Origin: Bacteroides helcogenes P 36-108
GTDB taxonomy: Bacteria; Bacteroidota; Bacteroidia; Bacteroidales; Bacteroidaceae
NCBI RefSeq assembly: GCF_000186225.1
Contig: NC_014933.1
Coordinates: 1,984,001-2,048,000 of the forward strand
DNA: 64,000 nt
Reading direction: 5' to 3'
This document shows positions 9,086 through 17,570 of this stretch, in pieces; the first letter of the stretch is position 1, and each line of letters begins with the position of its first letter. Made by a program: the position numbers and the translations under genes. A model generated the notes under the pieces. It made no database searches and was not told the DNA's origin. It saw only the letters and a list, made by a program, of their open reading frames with translations.

Positions 9086-10277
9086 AAGTAACATATATAC
9101 GCGTATATCCATCTGCCAAAGAGTGGCTCATGGAGAATTGAAAAGTCATTTTCTCATTCTTGAAATCAATTTTTCCTTCTGGTAAAATGAAATTTATATT
9201 ATCCTCAATATCATCTTTCTCAACGGAATAGGTCATGAGATAGTAATTGGGATCAGATGTTCCATCTGCATGTTCCAATTCTTTTGCCAGTTGATTTCCT
9301 TCGGCAATTAGTTGCTTCTGTTTTTCCCAAGGGGAAAAAGAATATAGGAATGGTATTGTGGCGGTATTATCCCCGCCTCCAGTTATTTTAGTTTTTATAA
9401 AATCGAGGTAGGCTTTCCCATCTGATATTTTTTTTAATTTGATGTCGTCCAGCATCATTGTAAAAATGCCCGGATTTTGTTTGTTCCATCCCAGTAATTC
9501 TGTAATAGCCTTATAAGCAGGGCTGGCATTGGGAGCAAACCAAAACTCATCATTAAATACTGTTTCCTGCTGCAATACCCATCCCATATAGTTGGTCAGC
9601 CCTAAGGGATTTTCCGTCATTTTTAAAACAGGCTGATCTTCTGTTGCTTTTTCGCTCAATGTAATGACTGTTTGTCCATCAACTTCTCTGGTGAATGCTT
9701 GTGCAAAATTAATGGAACGCTCACTTGCCGGACTCATTATTTTGGTGTGGCAGGAAATGACACCGATCCATTTCATTAAATCGATTCCATATTTTGTCTG
9801 ATATGCTGCAATCAATTTTTTCTGTTCTTTGGTCAGTTCAGCGGATGCAGGATTTGGCTTGACACGTATGAGTAGTTCTTGATTTAATTTCATCCCTTCG
9901 GGCAATTCGGAAATACCAATCCGAAAATAAGTGTCTGCCATTAATATATTTTTCCGGTTGGACAATACGGTGAATTGCCCTTTGGTTTTTCCGGCTTCTA
10001 TGGTTACGGGATTATTTTCTATTCGAAGCACTCCTTTCTCATCATCCAATACTGCGAAATTCAATGTGAGCTTCTTCTGTATGGCGTTTGTCAGGTTAAC
10101 TTCTATTGTTAATGAAGCCATAGTTCCTTCTTCAAGTTGCGTATCTTCTCCGGTAACAGTCAGATAAATCTGGTTCATTCCATCATAGTTATTATTCTTT
10201 TCATCACCTGAGCATGACGATAGTAAAAGAGGTACAACAAGCAGTGCTTGTATAACATAAATAATTTTTCTTTTCAT
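9072..10277 (-). CDS. Lipoprotein of the SusCD operon (DUF4929-like)
   Basis: A 401-residue protein with a lipobox LSSC (cysteine at about residue 22), so a predicted outer-membrane or surface lipoprotein. Residues 35-140 resemble an immunoglobulin-like beta domain (NQIYLTVTGEDTQL, LTIEVNLTNA, TYFRIGISELPEG). The rest begins with LTKEQKKLIAAYQTKYGIDLMKW and resembles the DUF4929 proteins that I recall accompanying SusCD pairs in Bacteroides. The position immediately after SusD is that of surface ligand-binding proteins in other Sus-like systems, so an accessory ligand-binding role is inferred. It ends inside the start region of the M16 gene. The DUF number is from memory. Confidence 0.65.
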   Translation of the reverse strand: MKRKIIYVIQALLVVPLLLSSCSGDEKNNNYDGMNQIYLTVTGEDTQLEEGTMASLTIEVNLTNAIQKKLTLNFAVLDDEKGVLRIENNPVTIEAGKTKGQFTVLSNRKNILMADTYFRIGISELPEGMKLNQELLIRVKPNPASAELTKEQKKLIAAYQTKYGIDLMKWIGVISCHTKIMSPASERSINFAQAFTREVDGQTVITLSEKATEDQPVLKMTENPLGLTNYMGWVLQQETVFNDEFWFAPNASPAYKAITELLGWNKQNPGIFTMMLDDIKLKKISDGKAYLDFIKTKITGGGDNTATIPFLYSFSPWEKQKQLIAEGNQLAKELEHADGTSDPNYYLMTYSVEKDDIEDNINFILPEGKIDFKNEKMTFQFSMSHSLADGYTRIYVTYEKK

Positions 10278-10330
10278 CTTTTCTTGTATTTATTCTGTTT
10301 TTTGCAATTCTATAAAAAACTCTGTCCGGC

Positions 10331-11773
10331 CTATCGGTCTATTTGGGACCAGCCTTCATTTTGGGTCATTTGTTCGTTGTATAGATATTCTTCTTTGGGT
10401 ATTGGGAAATTCCAACGATAATCGTCTGGCTTTATACCTTTTACAGTCATGGTTTTTGTCTTGTTCCAATCGGATAAAATTGTTTTTCTTAAGCGTTTCA
10501 GGTCATAATAACGCTCGCCTTCTCCTACGAATTCTTTCCACTTTTCTTGTAAAATGACTTTAAGCAGTTTTTCTCCCGTTAGTTCCGTCAAAGGCAGTAA
10601 GGGGGCTTTACGTCGAGAAAGATATTGGTTCATCACTTCGATGGATTTAGCTTCATTTCCCTTTCTGCAATACGCTTCTGCCAGTATAAAACAGGCTCCT
10701 GACACTCTATATCGATTTACAGTTTGAAAATTCCGTTTTTCTTTATTTTCCCGGTTATATTTTCCAAAGCATAAGACCGTAGCTTCTTCATCGGACAGTG
10801 TTTTATCTTCCAGCCGGAAAGGAAAGGCTGTGACGTTTCGTCTGATATCTTCCGAAGCATAAAGGTCGAGAAGGGAAGTATTAACTCTTACGTAGTCACC
10901 CTGTTCTTTATTCATGTTGATATCAGTGTAATAATACTTTTGGGTAAACCAAGAAAATATCCGTTCGGCACAAGGAGCATCGCTCCACAGTGATTGATAA
11001 GCTTTTTCTTCCAAGACATCATAGCCTCCTTGGTTTTCTATGACTTTACGCGCATAGTAAGCTGCTTGTTCATAGTTGTGTGTGTAGAGTTCTAATTCTG
11101 CCATGAGATAACAGACACTATATGATGAAAGCCAATATTCTCCGGATGTGGAATAGTCGGTTGTCATGGCATCGGCCAATAATGTGCGGATAGTATCTGC
11201 GCATGTTTTTAGATTGGCACGAGGAAGAGATTCCAGTTTGAGCTTATTTTTCAGTGGAATTCCGGCAAGTTCCGTTCCGTCAGCGTAATCAGGAGCGAAC
11301 AGCCTCAGGAGATTGAAATAGCAGTAGGCTTTCATTACTTTTGCGTCTGTAATCACTGCTTGTAAAGAGGAATGTTCTTTGGCGGTCAGACCGGTGATAA
11401 GAGAGGCACGTTCCAATACAGCATTAGCTATGGTTACTGAACTGTAATAATTTTGCCATAGTGACAGTGAGAGTTGTTCGATGGGAAGAGGTTGCCATTT
11501 ATAAAGGTTGGACAGGCTTACATTTTTGAGTAAAAGCTTGGTAGGTTCAAAATCATCGCTCAGAATAGACAGTTCGAAAGATGCGTCGGGCAATTGCATA
11601 TAGGCGGTGGCGAGGAGTTCGCGTGCCTTAGCCGGTGTAGAAATGGCATCAGGGTCGGAAAACTGGTTTTCATATGGAATATTGAGTGAACAGGCTGTGA
11701 GGCACATTGAAAAAACTGTTGTAAAAACTATCTTTTTCCATTGGAAAGTATGTATGTGTATCTTGTGAAACAT
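10331..11773 (-). CDS. SusD/RagB-family outer-membrane lipoprotein
   Basis: The N-terminus has a hydrophobic stretch and a lipobox LTAC (cysteine near residue 28) followed by NIPYENQFSDPDAI, a typical SusD beginning. TPR-like helices follow (SLQAVITDAKVMKAYCYFNLLRLFAPDY), and the C-terminus has the characteristic EKWKEFVGEGERYYDLKRL and PIPKEEYLYNEQM blocks. SusD proteins cap the partner SusC barrel and capture ligand at the cell surface. The gene is 24 nt downstream of its SusC. At 480 residues it is of ordinary length. No carbohydrate-active enzyme accompanies it, whereas a peptidase does, so a RagB-like peptide or protein ligand is more likely than a glycan. Confidence 0.9.
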   Translation of the reverse strand: MFHKIHIHTFQWKKIVFTTVFSMCLTACSLNIPYENQFSDPDAISTPAKARELLATAYMQLPDASFELSILSDDFEPTKLLLKNVSLSNLYKWQPLPIEQLSLSLWQNYYSSVTIANAVLERASLITGLTAKEHSSLQAVITDAKVMKAYCYFNLLRLFAPDYADGTELAGIPLKNKLKLESLPRANLKTCADTIRTLLADAMTTDYSTSGEYWLSSYSVCYLMAELELYTHNYEQAAYYARKVIENQGGYDVLEEKAYQSLWSDAPCAERIFSWFTQKYYYTDINMNKEQGDYVRVNTSLLDLYASEDIRRNVTAFPFRLEDKTLSDEEATVLCFGKYNRENKEKRNFQTVNRYRVSGACFILAEAYCRKGNEAKSIEVMNQYLSRRKAPLLPLTELTGEKLLKVILQEKWKEFVGEGERYYDLKRLRKTILSDWNKTKTMTVKGIKPDDYRWNFPIPKEEYLYNEQMTQNEGWSQIDR

Positions 11774-11796
11774 ATTCTTGAATTGTGATGTTATAT

Positions 11797-14700
11797 TTAA
11801 AATGTCAAATTTAAGTTCAGTGTTAATATAGGTTGGAGTGTTCCTGCCAATGAACCGGTTTCCGGATCAGACTCACCATAGGGGGTAAATGTAAACAGGT
11901 TGGATGCCTGAAAGGAAATGTTGGCATACTTCACAAAATTACAATTTCTTTGCAGGAACACATTTGGCACACGGTAACGTAAAGAGAGCATGGATAAGCG
12001 CATGAAATCGCTTTTGCCTACTGTTTTGGTATTAGGGTATTGCAGCGAAGCAATGGCAGAAGAACTGTAAAAAGGAGAATGATAACTTTTTCCTGTGTCA
12101 CCTTTCTTGAACCACATGTTTTCCAACTGTCCTTTTGCTGCATTTAAGTAAGCGTTGTCCAACGAACGGATGTAGGCGTAGTTGTAAGCTCTTATTCCAC
12201 CGAAGACATAGTATAAATCCATATCAAAATCGAAATGACGGTAGGAAAGACTGAGGTTCAGTGAACCACTGTACGGGGGTGTTCCATGTCCCAATGCTAT
12301 GATGTTCTCCTTGGATATGTTTTGTATGGCAGGAACCTCTTCCCCATTGGCGCCCTGAAAAACGGGAAGTCCCGTAATCGGATTGATTCCAAGTGATTTC
12401 AAGCCAAAAAGAATATCGTAAGCTTTGCCCACTTCATAGTCGGGGACAAGAGAGGTTTCGCTGGTATAAAGTCGATCGGTATAGTAGAGGTTTACTACTT
12501 TATTTCGGTTATAGGCCAATGAACCGCGTAATGATAGTTTCCAGTCCTGTCCGTCCAACACTTTGAACAAGGCACTGAGTTCATAGCCTTCGTTTCGCAG
12601 CACTCCTATATTTCGCTTCATGGTTTGGAAACCATTCGATAGTGGGATAGGCACGTCTAATAGGGCATCACTCGTTTCGCGGCGGTAGATGTTTGCTTCC
12701 AAAGAAATACGTTTAAACAATTCCATAGACAAGCTTATGTCTGTGGTGGTAGTTTGCTCAGGTTTAAGGTCGAGATTGTAGAGTGCTCGGAGTTGCAGCA
12801 GGCGGGTGGTGGAATAAAAATTAGTAGAATATGAAAAAGTGCCGATGGTGGCGTCTGCCGATACGCCGGCTAAATTGGCCATACGTCCGTAAGATGCTCT
12901 GACATTGAGGCGGGTTATCGTCTTGTTGTTGTTCATGAAAGAGTGGTTGCTTGGTGTCCAGCCCATTCCAAGTGCCCATGCTCCATTCCAACGTTTCTCT
13001 TTTGGAAGCACTGACGAAGCATCGGCCTTGTATGTAGCAAACAGATCGTAGAGGGCATTGTAACTATATCCTGCTACTATTCCAAAACCCAACTGCGCAG
13101 TTTTGTCTTTGGAGGAACTTACTTGAGGGCGTCGGTAACCAGTAAGGGAATGATTGATGGCAGCCGGTGACATCAATGTTCCTACACCAAATCCCATAAT
13201 ACCTGCTTGGTCAATATTTTTCATGTAGTAATCCATGTTTGCTCCCAACGTGAAGTCATGTTTGCCTGCTATCACTTTGTTGTAAGTGGCGCGAATGTTC
13301 GATGAGATATCGGTTGTTACCGATTTGCTTTTGGTCAGTTTTCCCAATGCTTCTTCTTTCTCATAGCTTTTACGCTCGGAGATGGCAGTGGAAGGTACTA
13401 ATGTCATTTCTTCACTGAGCAGCACGTCTATTCCGGCTACTGCATCAATGGACAGTTCGTCGAATGGTTTCAGATTGATGCTGCCGGTTAATCCCCCGCG
13501 TTTGTCGGTTGCTTCTTTCCGGTATTGGTATATAAGGTCATCATATGTGTAATCTCCTCTGGGGAAGGAAAACAGATGTCCTTTCTTTGTTTCGTAAGGA
13601 TTGAGTTTATAGACCAGGTTGGCGGGTGTTTCGTCAGTTCCGTTCGGGGTGTCTGTACGACCGTACCCGGCATTGGCACTTAATGAAAGATAGCCGAGGT
13701 GTCCGAGTTGCTGATCAAGACTGAGGGCAGTGGTGAACCGCTGTGTGTTGTTTCCTTCTATTCTTCCTCCTTGTCTAGCGTAACCGGCAGAAATGGAATA
13801 GGATGTTTTTTCTGTTCCACCCCGTACACTCAGGTTGTGACGTTGATAAGTATTGAGTCGTATCAGCTCGTCAAACCAGTCCGTATGAATGTTTTTCAGT
13901 GAATCAAGCATGGTCTTACCCTTGGCAATCATCTTTTCCAGGTCGGGAGAATTGTTATAGTATTTTTTGAAGAAGTCCTCACTGTACCGGTAGCCCGGTG
14001 CTATGGGATTTTGTAGACGTCTTTCAAGTTCGAGCTTTTCTTCCGTATCCATCATCTTTATTCCCCTTCGGCCACGAGTGGTGATTCCCATGTTGAAACT
14101 ATAGTTTGTGGTGATTTTTCCGTCGGGGTTACCTCGCAATGAAGTAATTTCAATGACTCCATTAGCAGCTTTGACACCATATAAAGCACAGGCTACTGCA
14201 TCTTTAAGAACTTTTATTTCTTTGATTTCCATCGGATTTAATGTCAGGAAAGTTTCACCAGATATTACTTGACCATCTTTGACATATAGGGGCTCGTTGA
14301 CTGCATCACCTTTGCGGAAAGATGAATTTCCACGGATCCTGATTTTGGGCTTTTGCCCCAGATCGCCTGTGTTGGTTACCACCAGTCCCGGGATGCTGCC
14401 TTGCAGTGCCAGAGACATACTGATCATCGGCTTGCTGTTCAGCCTCTTCATATCGACGTGTTGCACTACTCCCGATTTGGCACGTATGTCCATCTCATTG
14501 ATGTTTTGCCGAGCTACGATCACGACTTCTTTCAACGAACGTGTGTCTTGCTGCATGACTGTATTATATACTTGCTGGCCTGTGTAGCGCATACATATTT
14601 CTTTCATTCCCATGAAGGAGAAAACGATGAAATCACCTTTTTCCCACTGTCCTCGTAATGTGTAATGTCCGTAGGCATCAGTCGATGTGCCAAGTGTACT

Positions 14701-14844
14701 TCCTTTAACGCGAATATTGACACCCGGCAAGGCTTCACCTTGCAGATCGGTGATAGTGCCTCTCAGCACGTTCCCTTTTGGTTGTGAAAAGGCGCAAAAA
14801 GGGAGACAAAACAGAGCTAAAAAAACAATGTAGTTAAGTTTCAT
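11797..14844 (-). CDS. SusC/RagA-family TonB-dependent transporter
   Basis: The ATG at 14844 is chosen over the longer frame from 14916 because it opens a good signal peptide (MKLNYIVFLALFCLPFCAFS) and because a -7 promoter box lies at 14880-14887, inside the longer frame. Residues 28-105 form a carboxypeptidase-regulatory-like domain (LRGTITDLQGEALPGVNI), followed by the plug (GSIPGLVVTNTGDLGQKPKIRIRG and VLKDAVACALYGVKAANGVI) and a beta barrel ending in NLNLTF. The protein forms the outer-membrane pore that works with the adjacent SusD. It heads the five-gene minus-strand operon down to ChaN. The plug entry VLKDAVACALYG is slightly unusual, as most relatives have a SA or TA there. Confidence 0.92.
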   Translation of the reverse strand: MKLNYIVFLALFCLPFCAFSQPKGNVLRGTITDLQGEALPGVNIRVKGSTLGTSTDAYGHYTLRGQWEKGDFIVFSFMGMKEICMRYTGQQVYNTVMQQDTRSLKEVVIVARQNINEMDIRAKSGVVQHVDMKRLNSKPMISMSLALQGSIPGLVVTNTGDLGQKPKIRIRGNSSFRKGDAVNEPLYVKDGQVISGETFLTLNPMEIKEIKVLKDAVACALYGVKAANGVIEITSLRGNPDGKITTNYSFNMGITTRGRRGIKMMDTEEKLELERRLQNPIAPGYRYSEDFFKKYYNNSPDLEKMIAKGKTMLDSLKNIHTDWFDELIRLNTYQRHNLSVRGGTEKTSYSISAGYARQGGRIEGNNTQRFTTALSLDQQLGHLGYLSLSANAGYGRTDTPNGTDETPANLVYKLNPYETKKGHLFSFPRGDYTYDDLIYQYRKEATDKRGGLTGSINLKPFDELSIDAVAGIDVLLSEEMTLVPSTAISERKSYEKEEALGKLTKSKSVTTDISSNIRATYNKVIAGKHDFTLGANMDYYMKNIDQAGIMGFGVGTLMSPAAINHSLTGYRRPQVSSSKDKTAQLGFGIVAGYSYNALYDLFATYKADASSVLPKEKRWNGAWALGMGWTPSNHSFMNNNKTITRLNVRASYGRMANLAGVSADATIGTFSYSTNFYSTTRLLQLRALYNLDLKPEQTTTTDISLSMELFKRISLEANIYRRETSDALLDVPIPLSNGFQTMKRNIGVLRNEGYELSALFKVLDGQDWKLSLRGSLAYNRNKVVNLYYTDRLYTSETSLVPDYEVGKAYDILFGLKSLGINPITGLPVFQGANGEEVPAIQNISKENIIALGHGTPPYSGSLNLSLSYRHFDFDMDLYYVFGGIRAYNYAYIRSLDNAYLNAAKGQLENMWFKKGDTGKSYHSPFYSSSAIASLQYPNTKTVGKSDFMRLSMLSLRYRVPNVFLQRNCNFVKYANISFQASNLFTFTPYGESDPETGSLAGTLQPILTLNLNLTF

Positions 14845-14879
14845 TGAGGTTCTTTTAAAGAAGTTGCATTTAGAGTTTG

Positions 14880-14887
14880 CAAAGGTA
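14880..14887 (-). promoter_or_regulatory. -7 box (TACCTTTG) of the SusCD/M16/ChaN operon
   Basis: An exact TAnnTTTG match on the minus strand, 35 nt upstream of the chosen SusC start. Its position argues against the longer reading frame. Confidence 0.6.
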
Positions 14888-15207
14888 GATGCTATGTGCC
14901 CGGCTGTCAATCGCAAAATATGGTGGTTTTTATTTTTGAAAATACTTATATGTAGGTAGCATACCAGAGAACCTGTCTTTGGGATGGCAGGCGGGGTATT
15001 TGTCGTTATCTTTCGACTATAGGAATGTGCATGCAGGTAGTATCAGTAGGCGTTTTCATACCTGCAATGGCGGATAAAAGATGTGCAAAAGCCCTTTCGG
15101 ACACTGATTTTGCCGAATATCTCAAAAAAAATATTGTTTTTCTATATTTATTTCAAGAAAGAATGTATTTTTGCCAGACATTATTAACGAAGTAATTAAA
15201 AAGGATT
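14888..15207. other. Divergent intergenic region between the SusCD operon and the Hc1-like gene
   Basis: About 320 nt without a credible reading frame. It holds the minus-strand -7 box just outside its left edge and a plus-strand -7 box TATTTTTG at 15166-15173, 35 nt upstream of the small histone-like gene. I saw no repeat or RNA gene here. Confidence 0.5.
15166..15173 (+). promoter_or_regulatory. -7 box (TATTTTTG) of the Hc1-like gene
   Basis: An exact TAnnTTTG match 34 nt upstream of the ATG at 15208. Confidence 0.55.
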
Positions 15208-15381
15208 ATGAAAGAATTAGTTGAAAAAGTAGCTGCATTGTATGCAGACTTCTCAAAAGATGCAAATGCTCAGTTGGAAAATGGTAACAAAGCAGCAGGA
15301 ACTCGTGCTCGTAAGGCTTCTTTGGAGATCGAAAAGGCAATGAAAGCTTTCCGCAAAGCATCTTTGGAAGCTGCTAAGTAA
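15208..15381 (+). CDS. Histone H1-like (Hc1-type) small basic protein, 57 residues
   Basis: A 57-codon frame starts at the ATG at 15208 (GGATT just upstream) and ends at TAA 15379-15381. The protein begins MKELVEKVAALYADFSKDA, continues with NGNKAAGTRARKASLEIEKA and ends FRKASLEAAK. Alanine/lysine-rich helices and the RARKASLEIEK block are typical of the short Hc1-like proteins that many Bacteroidales encode. They are thought to bind DNA and help organise the nucleoid; this is knowledge of the family, not shown here. The gene is monocistronic, with its own promoter box and a strong terminator at 15408-15445, consistent with high expression. Confidence 0.85.
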   Translation: MKELVEKVAALYADFSKDANAQLENGNKAAGTRARKASLEIEKAMKAFRKASLEAAK

Positions 15382-15407
15382 AGAAAAAAGGCATATTCAA
15401 TGCTGTG

Positions 15408-15445
15408 AAAGGCTGCCATGATTGGCGGTCTTTTTTTTGTTTTTA
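15408..15445 (+). terminator. Intrinsic terminator of the Hc1-like gene
   Basis: A ten-pair stem (arms 15408-15417 and 15424-15433, two wobbles) with a six-base loop runs into a long T tract, 26 nt after the stop codon. Confidence 0.8.
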
Positions 15446-15458
15446 ATGGTATAATAAC

Positions 15459-15466
15459 TACATTTG
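15459..15466 (+). promoter_or_regulatory. -7 box (TACATTTG) directly before the radical SAM gene
   Basis: An exact TAnnTTTG match ending only 10 nt before the ATG at 15477. If used, transcription would begin within a few bases of the start codon. Confidence 0.5.
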
Positions 15467-15476
15467 GCGTAAGTAT

Positions 15477-16745
15477 ATGGATGAAAATGTACTCAATAAA
15501 TTGAAGATACTGGCAGAGGCGGCAAAATATGACGTCTCTTGTTCTTCCAGTGGTACGGTGCGTTCAAATAAGGTGGGCATGCTGGGAAATACTGTAGGTG
15601 GTTGGGGTATTTGTCACAGTTTTGCCGAAGACGGACGTTGCATTTCATTGCTCAAGGTAATGCTCACTAATTATTGTATCTATGATTGTGCCTATTGCAT
15701 CAATCGCCGTGGCAACGATCTTCCTCGTGCCACGCTTTCGGTCAGTGAACTTGTGGATTTGACGATGGAGTTTTACCGCCGCAACTATATCGAGGGATTG
15801 TTTCTGAGCAGCGGGGTGGTGCGGAATCCGGATTATACAATGGAGCGTTTGGTGCGTGTGGCCAAGGATCTCCGTACTGTCCATCGCTTCAACGGTTATA
15901 TCCATTTGAAGAGCATTCCCGGAGCCAGCCGTGAGCTGGTGAATGAAGCTGGACTGTATGCCGACCGTCTCAGCGTTAATGTAGAAATTCCGAGAGAGGA
16001 GAACCTGAAGTTGCTGGCCCCGGAGAAGGATCATAAAAGTGTGTATGCCCCCATGAAATATATTCAGCAAGGCGTGTTGGAAAGTTCGGAAGAACGGAAG
16101 AAGCACCGTCACGCCCCCCGTTTTGCCCCTGCCGGACAGAGCACACAGATGATAGTGGGGGCTACTTCTGAGACGGATAAAGATATTTTGTTTCTTTCGT
16201 CTGCACTTTATCGGGGAACGACAATGCGTCGTGTCTATTATTCCGGTTATATTTCCGTGAATACTTACGACAAGCGTCTGCCAGCACTGAAACAGCCTCC
16301 TCTGGTGCGTGAAAACAGGCTCTATCAGGCTGATTGGTTGATGCGTTTCTACCAATTCAAAGTTGAGGAGATAGTGGATGAGACTTATCCTGACCTGGAT
16401 CTGGAGATTGATCCCAAATTGTCATGGGCGTTGCGCCATCCCGAACTGTTTCCGGTGGAAGTAAACAAGGTGGATTATGAGATGCTACTCCGTGTGCCGG
16501 GGATTGGTGTGAAGTCGGCGAGGCTGATTGTGGCTTCCCGTCGCTTCTCCCGTCTGGGCTTCTATGAGTTGAAAAAGATAGGAGTGGTGATGAAAAAGGC
16601 GCAATATTTCATTGTTTGCAGCGAACTGCCCATGCGGACGGTGAATGAACTGACTCCCTTGGGAGTGCGTAGCTTGCTGTTGCCCAAGTCCGGTAAGACA
16701 TCGGGTGATGACGGGCAATTGCTGCTGGAATTCCAGAAAGAGTAG
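15477..16745 (+). CDS. DNA modification/repair-type radical SAM protein
   Basis: A C-x3-C-x2-C motif (CIYDCAYC, around residues 66-73) marks a radical SAM enzyme. The C-terminal part contains a helix-hairpin-helix DNA-binding element (LLRVPGIGVKSARLIVASRR, about residues 342-361). The combination of a SplB-like core and HhH matches the TIGR03916 family, a putative DNA modification/repair radical SAM protein whose genes are linked to a TIGR03915 partner. That partner follows 42 nt downstream here. The family's reaction has not been established, to my knowledge. An alternative upstream start is not available because the -7 box sits just before the ATG. Confidence 0.85.
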   Translation: MDENVLNKLKILAEAAKYDVSCSSSGTVRSNKVGMLGNTVGGWGICHSFAEDGRCISLLKVMLTNYCIYDCAYCINRRGNDLPRATLSVSELVDLTMEFYRRNYIEGLFLSSGVVRNPDYTMERLVRVAKDLRTVHRFNGYIHLKSIPGASRELVNEAGLYADRLSVNVEIPREENLKLLAPEKDHKSVYAPMKYIQQGVLESSEERKKHRHAPRFAPAGQSTQMIVGATSETDKDILFLSSALYRGTTMRRVYYSGYISVNTYDKRLPALKQPPLVRENRLYQADWLMRFYQFKVEEIVDETYPDLDLEIDPKLSWALRHPELFPVEVNKVDYEMLLRVPGIGVKSARLIVASRRFSRLGFYELKKIGVVMKKAQYFIVCSELPMRTVNELTPLGVRSLLLPKSGKTSGDDGQLLLEFQKE

Positions 16746-16787
16746 ATTTATGACACTTTGTAGAACTTTATAAAAGTCTGAATCCGA

Positions 16788-17561
16788 ATGAACATTTTCT
16801 TTTTTGACCGTACTTTTGAGGGATTGTTGACTTCTGTTTTCGAAGCCTATTCCCGTCATACTTTTCCTGATGCACTGCTGGGAGAAGAGGAGCCGTTGCC
16901 ACTGTTCTATGACGAAGTGTTCACGATAACCACTGATGAAGAGAAGGCTGCCCGTGTGTGGAGAGGAGTGCAGAAGAAGCTGTCCGCGTCTGCCCTTGCC
17001 TGCCTTGCTCAGTGTTGGTTGGCTGAGGAACTGGAGACGCCCTTACTGCTTTTCCGATACATCCGCAAGGCGATAGATGCCCCCCGTTCTATAGAGACGA
17101 ACTTTTCAGACGCTGATGTGCTGGAGTTCTCGCACATGTGGAAGCGTGTGGACTGGGAGCGCATACGCCTGCTTCAATTTGTACGCTTCCAGAAGGCGTC
17201 AGACGGCACTTTCTTTGCTGCCGTGGAGCCGGAGAAGAATGCCTTGCCACTGGTGCTTGACCATTTTCGCAACCGCTTTGCTGACCAACGTTGGCTGATT
17301 TATGACATAAAGCGGGCATACGGATATTATTATGATTTGAAAGATGTGCGCATGGTAACTTTTGAAGAAGGTAGCCACGAGAGTCATTTTGTCACTGGGA
17401 TGCTGGACGAGAGCTTGATGGATAAGGACGAGAAGCTGTTTCAATCTCTCTGGAAAACCTATTTCAGAGCTATTTGTATCAGAGAACGGCTCAATCCACG
17501 AAAGCATAGACAAGATATGCCCGTGAGATACTGGAAATATCTTACGGAGAAGCAATGGTAA
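16788..17561 (+). CDS. TIGR03915-family DNA metabolism protein (DUF4130)
   Basis: A 257-residue protein starting MNIFFFDRTFEGLLTSVFEAY, the signature N-terminus of the TIGR03915/DUF4130 family that partners the upstream radical SAM gene. Other family blocks are DVLEFSHMWKRVDWERIRLLQFVRF (split here as two parts, near residues 108-132), HFRNRFADQRWLIYD and PVRYWKYLTEK at the C-terminus. In many bacteria this domain is fused to a uracil-DNA-glycosylase-like domain; here it is free-standing. A supporting role in processing damaged or modified DNA is inferred from that fusion and the neighbour. It ends 9 nt from the stop of the convergent transglycosylase gene. Confidence 0.85.
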   Translation: MNIFFFDRTFEGLLTSVFEAYSRHTFPDALLGEEEPLPLFYDEVFTITTDEEKAARVWRGVQKKLSASALACLAQCWLAEELETPLLLFRYIRKAIDAPRSIETNFSDADVLEFSHMWKRVDWERIRLLQFVRFQKASDGTFFAAVEPEKNALPLVLDHFRNRFADQRWLIYDIKRAYGYYYDLKDVRMVTFEEGSHESHFVTGMLDESLMDKDEKLFQSLWKTYFRAICIRERLNPRKHRQDMPVRYWKYLTEKQW

Positions 17562-17570
17562 TGATGCTTC

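Noticed and set aside
15645..16355. Long minus-strand open frame of 236 codons
   Set aside because: It is the antisense shadow of the radical SAM gene, with no family features and no upstream signals.
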